DNA of 64,000 nucleotides, taken from assembly GCA_961205875.1 (NCBI GenBank), contig OY540809.1, forward strand, positions 9,684,267-9,748,266. Reading direction: 5' to 3'. How positions within the stretch are numbered: the stretch's first letter is position 1; the number at the start of each line of letters is the position of its first letter. Below the pieces are notes generated by a model that searched no databases, was not told where the DNA came from, and was given only the letters and a program-made list of their open reading frames with translations. The stretch comes from Sialis fuliginosa (taxonomy: Eukaryota; Arthropoda; Insecta; Megaloptera; Sialidae). The position numbers were made by a program, and so were the translations under genes. This document shows, one piece after another, positions 48,981-61,660 of the stretch.

Positions 48981-50711
48981 TCGTATTTTGTTTACATTAA
49001 TAATATGGTTTATTTTAATCATTAAATAAACTCATAATAATAATCTAGACTAGAACTGAATTGAAATGATAGAAATAAAATATATCGGTTATTTAAAATA
49101 GTTTGCATTTTTTGTGAGTGCCGGGAACTCACGATCTCTCCATTGAATACATTCAAATGATCCATAGTAAATGTAATATTTATTTTATGATACATAAAAT
49201 ACTTACTTACACTATTGTATATTTCATATACATGGTAAAGAAAGTAAAAAGTTCAAAATTGAAAGTAGGGGAAATAAAAAATTGTCAATATTGTACACTA
49301 TATTCTACCCTAAATAATGTTAAATTTTTATCAGTATTAGATAACATTATAATAAAGAAATCAAGACCACCGGGTGCATTTTAATATAATCAATAATGAA
49401 TACTTTTACTACTTAAAAATTGTGTGACAATATTTTTGTCACGTTTCCGCCAAGCTCTATATAAGTAATTGTTTTAGATTAGTTCAACAAACCCAACTGA
49501 TTTGTGAGTCATACCTGTACTGCATTATATGTATGCATATATCTAGTAATTAAGTATTGTATAATAAATTTCAGAACTTGTGTGTGTATATGTAAGCAGT
49601 GAAGCCAGTATGTGGAAATAAGTGGGGAAGTATTTAAAATTAAATTAATATATTTTAAATAAATAATTGTGTTAAAAATTTATCTTTTTAATGAATTTTT
49701 TTTACAAATATGAGGTGATCTGTTTATAATGGCAACCGTTGTTACATTTTTTAATACTGGAGATAGAATTGAATAAAAATCATAACTGCCATGGAAAAAG
49801 GGCAAAAAGACGAAAACAAAGGAGAATAAATAGTATAGTTCCTTTTTTTCGTTGTCAGATCAAATTTGGCACCCCCTAAAACTACTCCTGCAGTTTGTGA
49901 GGACCTTTTTTTAGTTTTCGTGTCACTTTTCAATCATTATCAAGCTCTTCTACCTCATTTTGGTACCCCCTCCCTGTAATTTGGCTCCCGTTTCAGGAGC
50001 CAAAATTCATCTCCCTTAGTCCTGATTGTTACTTACTTATGTATATATTCATATTGTAAAAATTGCAAAATTTCTTATTTTAGATCATTTATTTGTCCCA
50101 ATAGATAGATATTTTATTGGTTCCGTGAGATTAGACAACGATATAACATAAGTCACAAATATTACAAAAATAATTATTAGTGGAAAAATTATCATGTACA
50201 AAATGTTTACATAAAATATATATAGCTTGTAGTTATTAACACCCATAGTAGTAGCAAGGAACGCCATTGAACACGTGTGTTTATGTGTATATTAATTTAT
50301 TTGTATTCTGTGAAACGAATTAAATGCGATTAACCTCAGATATGTAATTGTTACGTAGAAATATTTTATTTAATATGAACTGTTAGATATATGGCTCGTT
50401 TTTGTATTTATTATTTCGAGTAAATTTTAATTAAACCGTTGAGTTGATTGACACTACAAATAGTTTTTGTGTATATATTACCTTTATAGTTTATATGAAT
50501 ATTAATGATTTAATAAAAATCATAATAGTTTAGTATATTTTTCCTAGAAATAATAGATAATACAAAACATAATATGTTTATTTGTTTACATACAGAGTGA
50601 CCTATTTAGTGATATTAGAATTTTTTCGTAAAATTAATTTATATTATGTAAATATCTGCAAAAACTAATTAAGCTGTAGATGTAGGTACCCGTGGACGGA
50701 TTTGGGTGTCC

Positions 50712-50975
50712 AAGATAAGCGTGAAATGCATGGGCATATCCTAAATGGTAAGAGATACAGATTCGGTTAAATGAGATGAATTATTTCTAAGGAAGGGGAG
50801 ATATTATTACATCAAAAAATATTAATAATTGTGTGTGGTTTAGGCAGTATACCCAAATTATTAATATTTTTTGATGTAGTAATACTCACCCCTTCCTTAC
50901 AAATAATTAATCTCATTTAATCGAATCTGTATCTCTTACCGTTTAGGAAATCTCCATGCATTTCATGCTTATCTT
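50712..50975. repeat. Large hairpin with ~119-bp arms
   Basis: The left arm (50712-50830, starting AAGATAAGCGTGAAATGCAT) and the right arm (50856-50975, ending ATGCATTTCATGCTTATCTT) are inverted copies with a loop of about 25 bases and few mismatches. A single-arm copy lies at 52341-52467. If transcribed as intronic RNA it would form a long, nearly perfect duplex. Confidence 0.85.
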
Positions 50976-51253
50976 TTTCTAAAATATTTTAAATAAATGT
51001 TTATAATTATTCGATTAACGAGTTATGTATGTAATTAAAGCCTCACAATGCAAAATGACAACAAAATTGTCAAGTGCGAGTCGACTCTCGTGTACTAGTG
51101 TCCCGTACCGTATATTTTTTGAACTTATGTTAATTTAATTTAATTTCAAGAAAGTTAAGAACCACTAGTTATATTTAATAGTTCGTCTATTAGAATATAT
51201 GCCTAGTGCCAAGGTATGTAAAGTACAAGGTAACCTCAATAATTCAGCACTTG

Positions 51254-51389
51254 AGAGGGAAATACGTCATCTGGGGTGCCCAAATGTGGAGAGGGGGAAT
51301 GATGTACCCAGATGTACCCAGTCTTAACAAAAATAGCCATGTAACTCGACGCTAGAGAGTGAAAATACGTCATCTGGGGTGCCCAAACT
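51254..51389 (+). repeat. Direct repeat pair, ~33-bp units
   Basis: The phrase TACGTCATCTGGGGTGCCCA with flanking similarity occurs twice, about 102 bp apart (from about 51254 and 51354). Between them a 10-base unit GATGTACCCA is doubled. Confidence 0.7.
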
Positions 51390-51746
51390 GATTGGTCAAA
51401 AGCTACTGAGGCAACCTGTGTATTTACTAACCTTGACTTAGTACTATGTTTTGTTTATAACAATTTTTAATTATTTCTGAAAAAAAACCTATAAGTGCAG
51501 TGAGTGTTGATATTTTTTATGTGATTTCTACCGAAATGGTACCCCATTTTACATATTTTCAATTGTTTTCAGATTTTTCTTATTAGTATTTTCGAAAAAT
51601 TAATATTTTTTTAAATAACCTGTGAATTAATAAAGTTGGTATAAATATACGAAAAACATTGTTTATATTCACTCTGTAGTTAGTAGATGCAACAAGTGTG
51701 AAACTAGTATAATATGGAGAGTTGTGAGAATTTAACCACGAGACAA

Positions 51747-51791
51747 GTGTGTGTGTGTATATATGTGTATGTGTGTGTGTGTGTGTATGTA
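51747..51791 (+). repeat. GT microsatellite
   Basis: An interrupted GT/TA dinucleotide tract of about 45 bases. Confidence 0.8.
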
Positions 51792-52340
51792 TCATCGACG
51801 GAGGCTGTTCCGAGAATCCGACGTCCAGGTCGTCGACAATACCGAGGTCAACTTCGTATATATGTATCGATTAAACATACACATTAAGCGCTTGTGTGAA
51901 TAAAAAATTGTTGTGTTGGAATATTTAACTGCTAAAAATGCACTTAATTATATATTGGTTGCAATGACCGATTCATTGCTTTGGTATTTTGTAATTTTTG
52001 CGAATTAATTATGTTGTTAGTAAACAAATGTTACGCCTTTTAACTTTTTTGACGCTAATTCAAATTATATGCAACAAATAATCAAAAATGTTTTAAGAAT
52101 TTTTTTTCAAATATATGTCCCTTACATTTTCAAATTTTTATCGCCCAAAAATACTTATTTATTCCGTTTAATGGTTATAATGACACTGAAAACAGCAAGT
52201 AAAATATTTTTTGTTTAAGTTTTTTTAATCTGTACTTATATTGGATCGGATGACTCATTTAGACAGCTATTATATGTTAATGTCAAGTTAAAGAAGAGAT
52301 AAAAAATTGGTTTTAATTAAATTGACAAATAATATACAGG

Positions 52341-52467
52341 ATGTCCAAGATAAGCGTGAAATGCATGAAAATTTCCTAAACGGTAAGAGATACAGATTTT
52401 GTTAAATGAGATGAATTATTTGTAAGGAAAGGGTGAGTATTACTACATCAAAAAATATTAATAATTC
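52341..52467 (+). repeat. Single-arm copy of the 50.7-kb hairpin
   Basis: It runs from ATGTCCAAGATAAGCG to AAAAAATATTAATAATTC and matches the left arm at 50712-50830 in the same orientation. The inverted second arm is absent here; the text after it, GGTATACCCAAAAA, resembles the loop of the hairpin copy. Confidence 0.7.
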
Positions 52468-53535
52468 TATATAGTTTGGGTGGTATACCCAAAAAAACTG
52501 AAAATTCGAAATTTCTTTAAATGGCGATAACTTTTTTGTCAAAGTAGATAGGTACTTTTTGTTTACGTTTTCTTAAAGCAGAGTTTTCTGTCGAATTGAT
52601 TGGTGTATTTAGAATTTTTATATCACTTTTAGTTTTCGAGTAACAAGCCCTAACTTTAGTTTTTCGCTATAGCATATTTGAACGTGTTTTTTACTCTACT
52701 TTACAAGATATGTCACTTGTAATATTTATTTTTGAAAATAACTCGAAGTTATAAATACCAGTGATATTATAAAGTATTTTATTACCAACATTTAAGTAGG
52801 CCATGAAAAACAAAATTTTTTAAACAAAACAATAATAAATGAATATTTGAAAACAATAAACTATTACAAAAAAAATGTTTTTACTTTTTTTCGATAATAA
52901 GTATGAATTATGATAAGTTACATATCGCTGTAAAGTAGAGTAAAAAACATGTTCAAATATGCATAGCCATATAGGCAAGCCTCCTCCCTCCCTCATGCCC
53001 CGTGGGTACACCCATGCCCATTTGCTACTTTTACCACAACAATTTATACAAAATTCCATCAACAAAATCATCGAAAAAATTGAGCCATAAACAAAATAAC
53101 GACTACCTATCCATGCGACAGTAATCTACAAAAACATTGCACGTATAAACGTCAGGACTTATCGAATTCCTGAGATGATCCGCGACTTGAAAGCAACATC
53201 ACCGGTACAGAACGTTCAACACTCGTAAAAAATACCTGAGCCACGTTTACGATCGAAGTAAATCATTTTATATTTGGAAATAATTGTCACAAAGGTTAAG
53301 TCCAAGACACGGGTTGCCAATTTGAATTTTTAAATTATCGACCGTTATTATCAACACAATTGTATCTTGCCTATATAATGTGGTTTAGTATGGAGAAGGC
53401 ACAAAGGGTTTTGTATATATGAGTACCTTACCAAAACTGATGGAAATATTTGACTTCTGTACTTGCGTATTGTAAATGTACAGTGGTGGTTCATGAAGAA
53501 AACATTTGAGGGTGTGTATTGCAAAGAATTATGAG

Positions 53536-53922
53536 CAGGCCCGAATTTACCATGCAGGCAAAGTACGCAGCTGCCTAGGGCGGCAAGAATTGAAGGGCGG
53601 CAAATTTTGGTGGAAACTTTGAAAACTTGTTATATTCGTGGGAATTGAATTTAATTTTGATTCCATTATCGATGAGTTTGTCATCCGAAAATCGAGACGT
53701 AAAAATTTCAACCCATAAGCAATAATTTCTCTATACATGTAACTCAAGCATGACAAAAAAAAGTCTTCAGTTTTTATGTTTCCTAATGTAACTTTATAAA
53801 AATTTATAAAATTTGAAACTGACGCAACCAAAAAAAAAGATCCTGATTTTTATATTTTGACATCTATGACTTAAACTGTTAGTTTCGAGGGGGGTGGGGC
53901 GGCAATTTTCGCAACTGCCTAG
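53536..53922. mobile_element. hAT-type fragment with left end only
   Basis: It begins CAGGCCCGAATTTACC, then GCCTAGGGCGGCAAG, the usual opening of a widespread hAT group. Near the right a GGGGCGGCAATTTTCGC block mirrors the left subterminal region. The true right end is cut off by the repeat starting at 53924. Confidence 0.6.
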
Positions 53923-53923
53923 A

Positions 53924-54200
53924 CATACACGGGTGTGTGCCATAAGGGTTCCGAAATACGTAATACGTGGACTGTTTGGAGCCACTTACACGTTCATTTT
54001 TGAGTTAGAAAAAAATATAAAAATAGTATCATATTCTACAAATTGAGATCTACATTTTCACACTCCACTTGTCTAGATATAAAAAAAAAGATACCCCTCC
54101 CTATTTTTCCAAAATTTGAATTGATATTGTTGACTAGTATTTTTGTTGGTACTCCACCAAAGCCTCGTTACCAAAAATTTTTCAGAATTTTTGAGCCAAG
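53924..54200. mobile_element. GGTTCCG repeat, copy 2
   Basis: It begins CATACACGGGTGTGTGCC, then ATAAGGGTTCCGAAAT, and follows the 27824-28180 element for about 270 bp, ending near TTTTTGAGCCAA. The far end is missing. It has inserted at, or recombined into, the edge of the hAT fragment. Confidence 0.55.
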
Positions 54201-55523
54201 TGTATAGATTATGGAAAAAAATTACTAAACCCATAACCTGTTAGATTTTTTAAGTACCTATATTTGTAAACCTAACTTTTGACCATTAATAACTAATCTG
54301 GATTTAAAATTTGAGGAGGGAATGGTCTGTGAAATGGACAAAAAAGTTACTTTAATATATTTAATAACTATTTTTTACTTAATTTGTTTTAATTTTTAAG
54401 GATTAGGGGGGTCATTTAATGATAGGTATACGGAAAATATATTTTTTATATTACTAAACTATAATTCGCATATTTTAAGTCAGTAGATGGTATTTAATTA
54501 CATACTATGTACTTATTCTTCTGTTACGAGGTTACGACCGAGTATCGTTTTTATGTAGGGACTGCCACTGGAAATTATACATAAACTTATTATTTTTTTC
54601 GGTTACTATACGTGCTTTAAGGAACTGACAATGAGAAAATTTGTTTTGTTATTTATTTTGGTGTATATGATGTTTTTAATATGTATATTATATGTATTGT
54701 AGTATTCTAATTTATGGTTCTATGTACACTGGCGATTTTATGTACGTATATGTTGATTTAATTATACTTAACGTCAAAGAACTGATAAAGATACAGTTTT
54801 TATTTCATGTGAAATATTCTACCAAATTTGCTGGGTGCCATAAAATATATAAATGGGACAGGTTGGGTTTAAGTTTTGAAATAAATATAAAGAATGATGT
54901 GAAAACCAAACGTTACATTTTGTACAAAGTATTAAAAATATTACATAAATAAAAAGTACTACGCTTGATAATATAATATGTATGTATGTATAGTATATCG
55001 GTTTATATCTACTGTATTTTTTATTAATTATTTTTTCTACCCGGATAGTGCTTATATTTTACATACATTTATTGCATTTTTAGTTATAGCTATAGGTAGG
55101 TAAGTAGGTGCTAATGTTTATTATTTAAAAATAATTTAATGACATTTATTTTCCTTATTATAAAAAATTAATTATAAATTAATTATGTTTATATATTACC
55201 TATACTGAGAATATACTCAGTTCTTAGAACAGCAAAATACATTATTGATTAAGTTGAAAAACATCAAACTTTCCAGTTTTTTAATATAAAAGTTAAGCAA
55301 TATAAATAAAAAAATGAGCCAATATGTTTTAACAACAAAAAGATAAATTATGGTTTAATAATAAAAAAAAATAATTAGTTTAATTTTAATTATTTAATGT
55401 AAATTAGGGCTTCAAGAGATAATACGAGGCTAGGTTTAGGCAGTGGCGTAGTTAGAGGTTGACGAAATATAAATTTTATATTATTATAATAACTTGTATC
55501 ATCTATGATCGAAATTCGACCAA

Positions 55524-55855
55524 TATTTTACCTGTCTTGACGGCAACATACATACATGACTTTTTTTGTGCACATCTTTGGAACAGTACCTTACCTAACC
55601 TGCTTTTACAATAAAAATTTCCAAATAAAAACACTATAATTGTACGCGAATTGAAATTTCTATACTCTACATTTGACATACACCCAAAATTTTTGCCGCT
55701 TGGTGGCACTAGGAGTATTGCTATGCTGTTAACGATGCGAGGGGAAATAAACAAACAGCGAGAGATAAAATCATGTGTGTATGTTAACTTTATTTTACCT
55801 GTTTTAACGGCAACAAACACACATGATTTTTTTGTGCACATCTATGGCACAGTAC
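55524..55855. repeat. Pair of ~65-bp direct repeats
   Basis: Units 55524-55589 and 55791-55855 share TATTTTACCTGT, ACGGCAACA and TTTTTTTGTGCACATCT with scattered differences. The spacing is about 267 bp. A minus-strand open frame reads across both, which explains its internal duplication. Confidence 0.7.
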
Positions 55856-56145
55856 TTTTCGAATGATATAAGTTTCATTCACCTTCTTTTATAATAAATG
55901 CTAAAAAAACGTACGACAATTTTCGATGTCCATGTATTAATATATAGATAACTTTATTTTCTAAACGTCAAAAAAATTACTGAAGAAAAAATTGTTAACG
56001 TAAGCTTTCGATTCATTGTCAGGCTTTTAAAATAGAAGGAGATTTGAGATAGATGTCGTAAATCTCAACAATGTACATAGTATTTTTTATTTTGATCCTT
56101 TTTTAAATCGAAGTAATCAAACATAAATAATATAATTATGTTTAA

Positions 56146-56865
56146 GGGGGCAGACCCAGTTGGGAATTCCAAAAAAAGCTCATTTTTAGGATTTTTTTTG
56201 TCACGCATTAAAATAATTAATAACAAATGTTTTTTCACATGAAAGATACCTATGTATTTACAGAAAACATTGTAATTTTTTTATGGCAAAATATTAAAAA
56301 ATAAGTGGGATACAGCAAATTTGGGACGGGTCCAAAAAAAGTGTTTTGCCGTGATCACTGCTGCTCCTCACTAGATCATCTGAAATAAAAAAACACAAAA
56401 GAGATCATTAGCTAATGACATAATGCTCCGGATGAACGAAGAGATTAAAATTTTTTTGAATTTTCACAAAATGGCGGATATTGAAAGTCAAAGTTCTTTA
56501 TTTGACTAAAATTTCACTCGCATTTTCGGTTATAAAAAAAATAATAATCGTCTAAAAAAAAATCCTTCGTTCATCCGGAGGACAATTATGTATAGAATAA
56601 GTGAGAAAAATTTCCAACCGATCGGCAAAGCCGTTCTCAAGTTACAGTGATCACCGACTTCGAAAACATGGTTTCGAGAAAAACGCGTTTAAAGTTTTGA
56701 GTACGATTTGCATGCAGATAAAAAATTTACTTGGAACTTACACTGAATCGTCTATGGACAGGACATAATTTGTCTGAAATTTTCAGAGAATACTTTTGAA
56801 ATATTCTACTTTGAGAAAATGCAAAAAAAAAGGATTTTTTCAAAATTCTAACTGGGTCTGCCCCC
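56146..56865. mobile_element. 720-bp TTAA-type transposon
   Basis: The ends GGGGGCAGACCCAGTT are identical as inverted repeats over 16 bases. TTAA precedes the left end (56142-56145) and TTAC follows the right end, so the target duplication is nearly intact. It shares its architecture with 18279-19078. Superfamily is Sola3-like or piggyBac-like. No transposase frame. Confidence 0.8.
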
Positions 56866-57590
56866 TTACGATATCAGATACAATTTCATTAATTCATTCT
56901 ACTTAAATCAATTATTAACGCATAAAATGGTACAGGTTGTAGGTTGGTTCGCACACAGTTCCGATTGAGGCCGATGTAGTGAGTAAGTACATTAAACAAT
57001 AGCTGTAGATAATTGAGTAGTACCTACAGAGTTGATGACTAGACTATCTAGGAGTGTCAGTGATTTTGTGGTTATGGATTATTGACATTAACAGCATCGT
57101 TACGAGTGATTGTATTACTCATACATAAAAAAATAATCATCTAATAGAAAAAAAGTAAACACAACAATGAGTAAACACGGATTTCTTTGTTTATGGTAAT
57201 ATATTGTGTAGGTACATTAATATTTCAGTTTTGTATGTGGTCTATACATCATTTTTTTAGAATAACACGGTCACTTGTTCTCTTTAGATTAATAAAACGC
57301 AAACAATAATAATTATATATGTACTTACCTCTACATAATTACCGGTAGCCGAGTGAAAAATATCTTCGATATTTACCGGTAATTTTATATTTAAAAATTT
57401 ATGAAATTATTTTCAATGTATATAAGAAATTTATGCTTAACACGTTAGTTGCCACGCTGATATTTCAAATAGAGATATATAATATATGAAACAATAATTG
57501 TTTTGGCACAATGCATTTTTTTTGTCAACGGTGTTCGAACTGGTATTTTCTTTAGAAATGTTTTTGGAACTCGATCGCTAAAGCTTACAA

Positions 57591-57995
57591 GGAAAAAAAT
57601 ATACTCTAAGAATTACAGTTTTTCCTGTCTATCCTGGGTAGTAAGCGAATACATATATTTTACTGTTTCTAACTATACTAATATAATTTTTAGCTGTAAT
57701 GTTTGCAGTTTATCCTTCAATTTATATTGAGTATTATATTACATTACAGTCTAAAATTATATTATTACAGTTTCAGACAAGTAAAATATTATATTTTTCG
57801 CTTACTATCCGTGATGGACAGGAAAAACTGTAATTCTTATGCCGTGTTTACACCAAAGAAAACAAAACAGCAATACGGTGTTTGAAAACACATCGTATTT
57901 AAAAATGCATAGGGTTTATTGCACATTTGTCAAAAAGACAAGATGTTGCTGTTTTTTTTTCGGTGTAAATACGGCATTACAGTATATTTTTTTCC
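57591..57995. mobile_element. MITE family F, copy 2, interrupted
   Basis: It starts GGAAAAAAATATACTCTAAG and ends TTACAGTATATTTTTTTCC, with the inner pair AATTACAGTTTTTCCTGTC and GACAGGAAAAACTGTAATT. It is the same family as 39479-39716. A second MITE is inserted near its right end at 57840-57976. Confidence 0.75.
57840..57976. mobile_element. 137-bp MITE nested in family F
   Basis: The ends TGCCGTGTTTACACC and, inverted, TGCCGTATTTACACC are terminal repeats. TTA flanks both sides (57837-57839, 57977-57979), as expected of Harbinger-type insertion. Inside are a second pair, AAAACAGCAA and TTGCTGTTTT. A diverged relative lies at 61661-61761. Confidence 0.8.
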
Positions 57996-58129
57996 GTATA
58001 CTTACATAGGAAAATTACGAACCTCTATGGTTTTATTTTTCTGTAGGTAACTTAAAAGTAAATATCATTAAAAAATGCTTGAGCTGTGTACATTTTGACT
58101 ACCACTAAAGAAAACGCAATAATTCACAG

Positions 58130-58330
58130 AGCGGGGTCACACTGACGGAAGCTGGTCGATGTTCTCGCGCGCTGACCGGAACTTGTTATTCCACCCGAGG
58201 GAAATCCACGGGTCATAATCTGCGCGCCAGATCTCCAATCATTGTCCACGAGCTTAACCTATGCCCGTTTATCATTCCGCGTGCTCTAACGACTTGTCCG
58301 GATCAGATATGGTAAATGTTCGCCCCCTAC
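58130..58330. other. CpG-rich patch 5
   Basis: About 200 bases of GC- and CpG-rich DNA inside the presumed ETS intron. A CACAG acceptor-like site precedes it and an ATATG/GTAAAT donor-like site follows it, and one frame is open across, but the frame in phase with the PNT exon meets a stop. It is therefore not accepted as the next ETS exon. Confidence 0.3.
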
Positions 58331-58449
58331 TCGTTTTTACGCGTATTTAATTGAGGGGCGTAGATGATTATGTGAGTTTTTATTATCTGTTATAGAATTT
58401 ATAGAGAATTTACAGGCTATGTATGATGTAATATTAGAAAAATTGTTTA

Positions 58450-58638
58450 GGGTCGATCCACACTATCGTGCCGGTCTCGGTCCGGTCTCGCTCCAATCAA
58501 ATATAAATAAACAATAAACAATGAAAGCATCCACACTATAGTATCGTGCCGATCTCGCTCCAGTCACACTCCAATATAGTATTTACTACACTGAATATTT
58601 GACTGGAGCGAGACCGGCACGATAGTGTGGATCGTCCC
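58450..58638. mobile_element. Harbinger-type MITE, 189 bp
   Basis: The ends GGGTCGATCCACACTATCG and, inverted, GGGACGATCCACACTATCG are terminal repeats with a long GTGCCGGTCTCG extension. TTA flanks both sides (58447-58449, 58639-58641). Inside lies another copy of the GTATCGTGCCGATCTCGCTC motif. Confidence 0.85.
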
Positions 58639-58802
58639 TTAGAATACTTTTTTTATTTTAAAGAAAATATCAAAAAGATGTGGTATTTTTCGATTTTTCA
58701 ACATACATAGGTATATACAATAAAATATAATTAATAATGTTTAGCTTTCAAAATATTGCATATATTATGCATTATTCAAATGATTCAAGTACAGGTACAA
58801 TG

Positions 58803-59633
58803 CAATGGCGTAGATTGGAGGGGGGATCATGGGATCAATCCCCCCCCCCCCCCATGAGTCTACGAAAATTATAAGTTGATCAAAAGAATTTATAATACTA
58901 CACGAATTTAGTTGCCAGATTTCTAAAATGATCCGGCGCGGGCGGGGCAGTCTCGGACCGAGGAGGGGAGGGTAATTTTTAGGTTGCAGAAATTTTTTTT
59001 ATACTTAAGACAACGAAAGAAATAGAATGAAATCTATTAAAGTTTATAAATATTAGTTATAATATATACGTGATGTGTTTCAGTGATAATTTACAACAAA
59101 TAATATATTTCTAATGATCATTACTAACTTGACATAACTACGAAATTAAAAATGGTTATTTGTTGCTAAAGATTCAGGACAGAACAAGAAGGTATATTTA
59201 CAAATTATATATTACTATTTTGAATTTTTTTCTTTGCATATGTACTATATAACTAAAAACTCAAAGACATTTTTTTAACTCAGAGACATTTTTTTAAACT
59301 CTTCTAGTATGAACAAAATCAACTTTTTTTAAAATGCAATAGTTAGTACGAAAAGAGTGTAATAGAATTTTATTTTCAGCTTTTAAGTAGGTTTTAAAAA
59401 ATCAAATAAATTTTTTTAAACGTTTTTTATATTTTTTATTATATATACATTATTATACATACATATGTACATGAAATGTACTGTATAATAAAGTATAGTA
59501 ATCATGAAAAAAATCGAACTCGAGACTTTAACGGAATTACACGTATTGAGGGTCCCTGAATCAAATATATATGATTAAATACTAAGTCATATCCCCCCTC
59601 CCCCCCAATCACCAAAAGCTATCTACGCCACTG
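58803..59633. mobile_element. hAT-type non-autonomous transposon, 831 bp
   Basis: The ends CAATGGCGTAGATTGG and, inverted, CAGTGGCGTAGATAGC are terminal repeats. A perfect 8-bp target duplication GTACAATG flanks it (58795-58802, 59634-59641). C/G runs sit just inside both ends. Non-coding. Confidence 0.92.
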
Positions 59634-60294
59634 GTACAATGTGAGTCATTCTATCTTAAGTTAACAATAAAAAAAATCGTTTAATGATTAATGTTTACTT
59701 TTTTATAGGTAATGTAATCGAACATGAAATTATAGATACGTAATACGAGTATACTGGTGCTTAGAGCAGGTCGCATGAGTAGTTTTTGCTCATAATCACG
59801 AACAAAATATTTTTAATCACGCCCGCTTACTAACAGTTTAATATTATGTCATTAATTAAATTTTTAACTGATGAAAATAATTTTTCGTATAATAATGTGA
59901 ATATTTATTATATTTATTTTAAGCTCAAGTAATAGTAAAAGAAATAAAATTAATCATAGCAGTACTACAGTTTTAAATAATTTATTGTTTAAATAAAAAC
60001 ATACTCAATATGGTTACAGAAAATAATAAACAATCAAATTTTGCAGAAATGAGCGAATTGCATATTTAATATGAAGAAAAATTTTAATAATGTATTTAAA
60101 TGCATTGTATATATAATATCTCGGTAATTGAGAAAGAACTGTTGTGAGTCATCTGACTGCTCTAACCATATAGCAGAAAAAAAAACTATAATATGATACA
60201 ATTAACACATTTACATACATAAAACTTTAAATTATATCTGACATACTGGTTTCTGTAATATTTGTTCAAGAAAACTTATGAGTTTATATTCTGA

Positions 60295-60807
60295 GGTAGT
60301 GGCACCAGTCTTGGTAAGGACCCCAGTAATGGCAAATTTTTAATTTATGAATATTAATCTATATACATTTAACTGTCTTACAGTGTGATTTGATGACAAT
60401 CGGCCAATAGGTGTCAAAATGGTGGACATTTAAAGTAATTATTAATATAATTTATTAATTAATTATTATATTAGCAACTACTTTACATTGTTTCAAATTT
60501 GACGATTCTTTCCTTTATATATTTTGTGTCGTAGTACTTATAATTTTGTAATCATTAGCAAGTTTCCATCCCTGCGTCTTCATTACTGGTTTTACTTTAT
60601 TCATTACTGGAGAAAGACATAAACAAAATAAAAGGTTATAATTTAAAAAACAAACTATATTTGCGGACTTTGGTAATTAAATTGATTAAATAAAAAGTTA
60701 CTTGTTTTATTATTGACATGAGTTCATGAAAATTACAAAAAACAAGCCCATTAATTAAAAAAAACTGAAAACTTGCTCTTATAGCGGCCATAACTGGCGC
60801 TTTTACC
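60295..60807. mobile_element. Harbinger-like MITE family A, copy 3 (inverted)
   Basis: It starts GGTAGTGGCACCAGTCTTGG and ends CTGGCGCTTTTACC. It is the reverse orientation of 9036 and 48469, sharing for example GATGACAATCGGCCAATAGG and ATGAGTTCATGAAAATTAC. Confidence 0.75.
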
Positions 60808-61660
60808 TAATCTTTTTATATTTGCTGAAGGCAGCGAAGACATTATTAAAACACGTAGTTTAAAATTATATTTATAAAAAATAAAATATAATTTACAATA
60901 CAATTTCTATAAATGTAAGAAATACTTTGATTTAATACACCATCAATACATTTATATTTCCCCGGAGGATTAGACAATTCGGAATCACTTTACCCGGAAA
61001 ACGTGTTGAATTGTAAATGGTATTTGATTACAGCAGTAGGTGGAAGAAAAAAGATAAATTATCTTGACCTAAACGTGCCCTACACAATCAGGGACGGGCT
61101 TAGATATTTTTACTCGCTAATATAATATTTGCTAACTTATTTAACCGTTCTGTAGTCAAGGGCAGGGGTTATTTTAGTGTGTAACTGTAGCTTGTTTTTG
61201 CAGTTCTAAAAATGAAAAGTGCAGTTGTAAAATGAAAATTATAAAAGTAGAGCAAAAAAAAGGTCATTACAATTGAAAAAAATTAATATACTTCAACAAA
61301 AGGTACATCCAGTTGAAAAATTATAAGTAGAAAAAATAACCCCTGGTCAAGGGAATTGAAATTATTTGATTACACAAAAAATATTAAATAGGTTATACTC
61401 ATTATACACATACGAGAAATAATACGTTTTTTTTTGGATATCGTTGTTAGTAATTTTTTGTTTCAATATGAAAATAAAATTTATTCGTCATGTTGTTCGT
61501 ATTTACAAAATATACATAGATGATAATTTTGTATGAATTTTAGGGGTTTTGTTTATTATTAGTGACTAAGAACTCATATATAGTATAAATATAAATTCTT
61601 AGTTTTAATGAAAGGAAAAGTTTAATGTTAAATGAAAAATGAGCCATATGATAATAATTT

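Noticed and set aside
58130-58330. Next exon of the ETS gene
   Set aside because: Acceptor- and donor-like sites bracket it, but the frame in phase with the PNT exon meets a stop, and the open frame has no ETS-domain residues.
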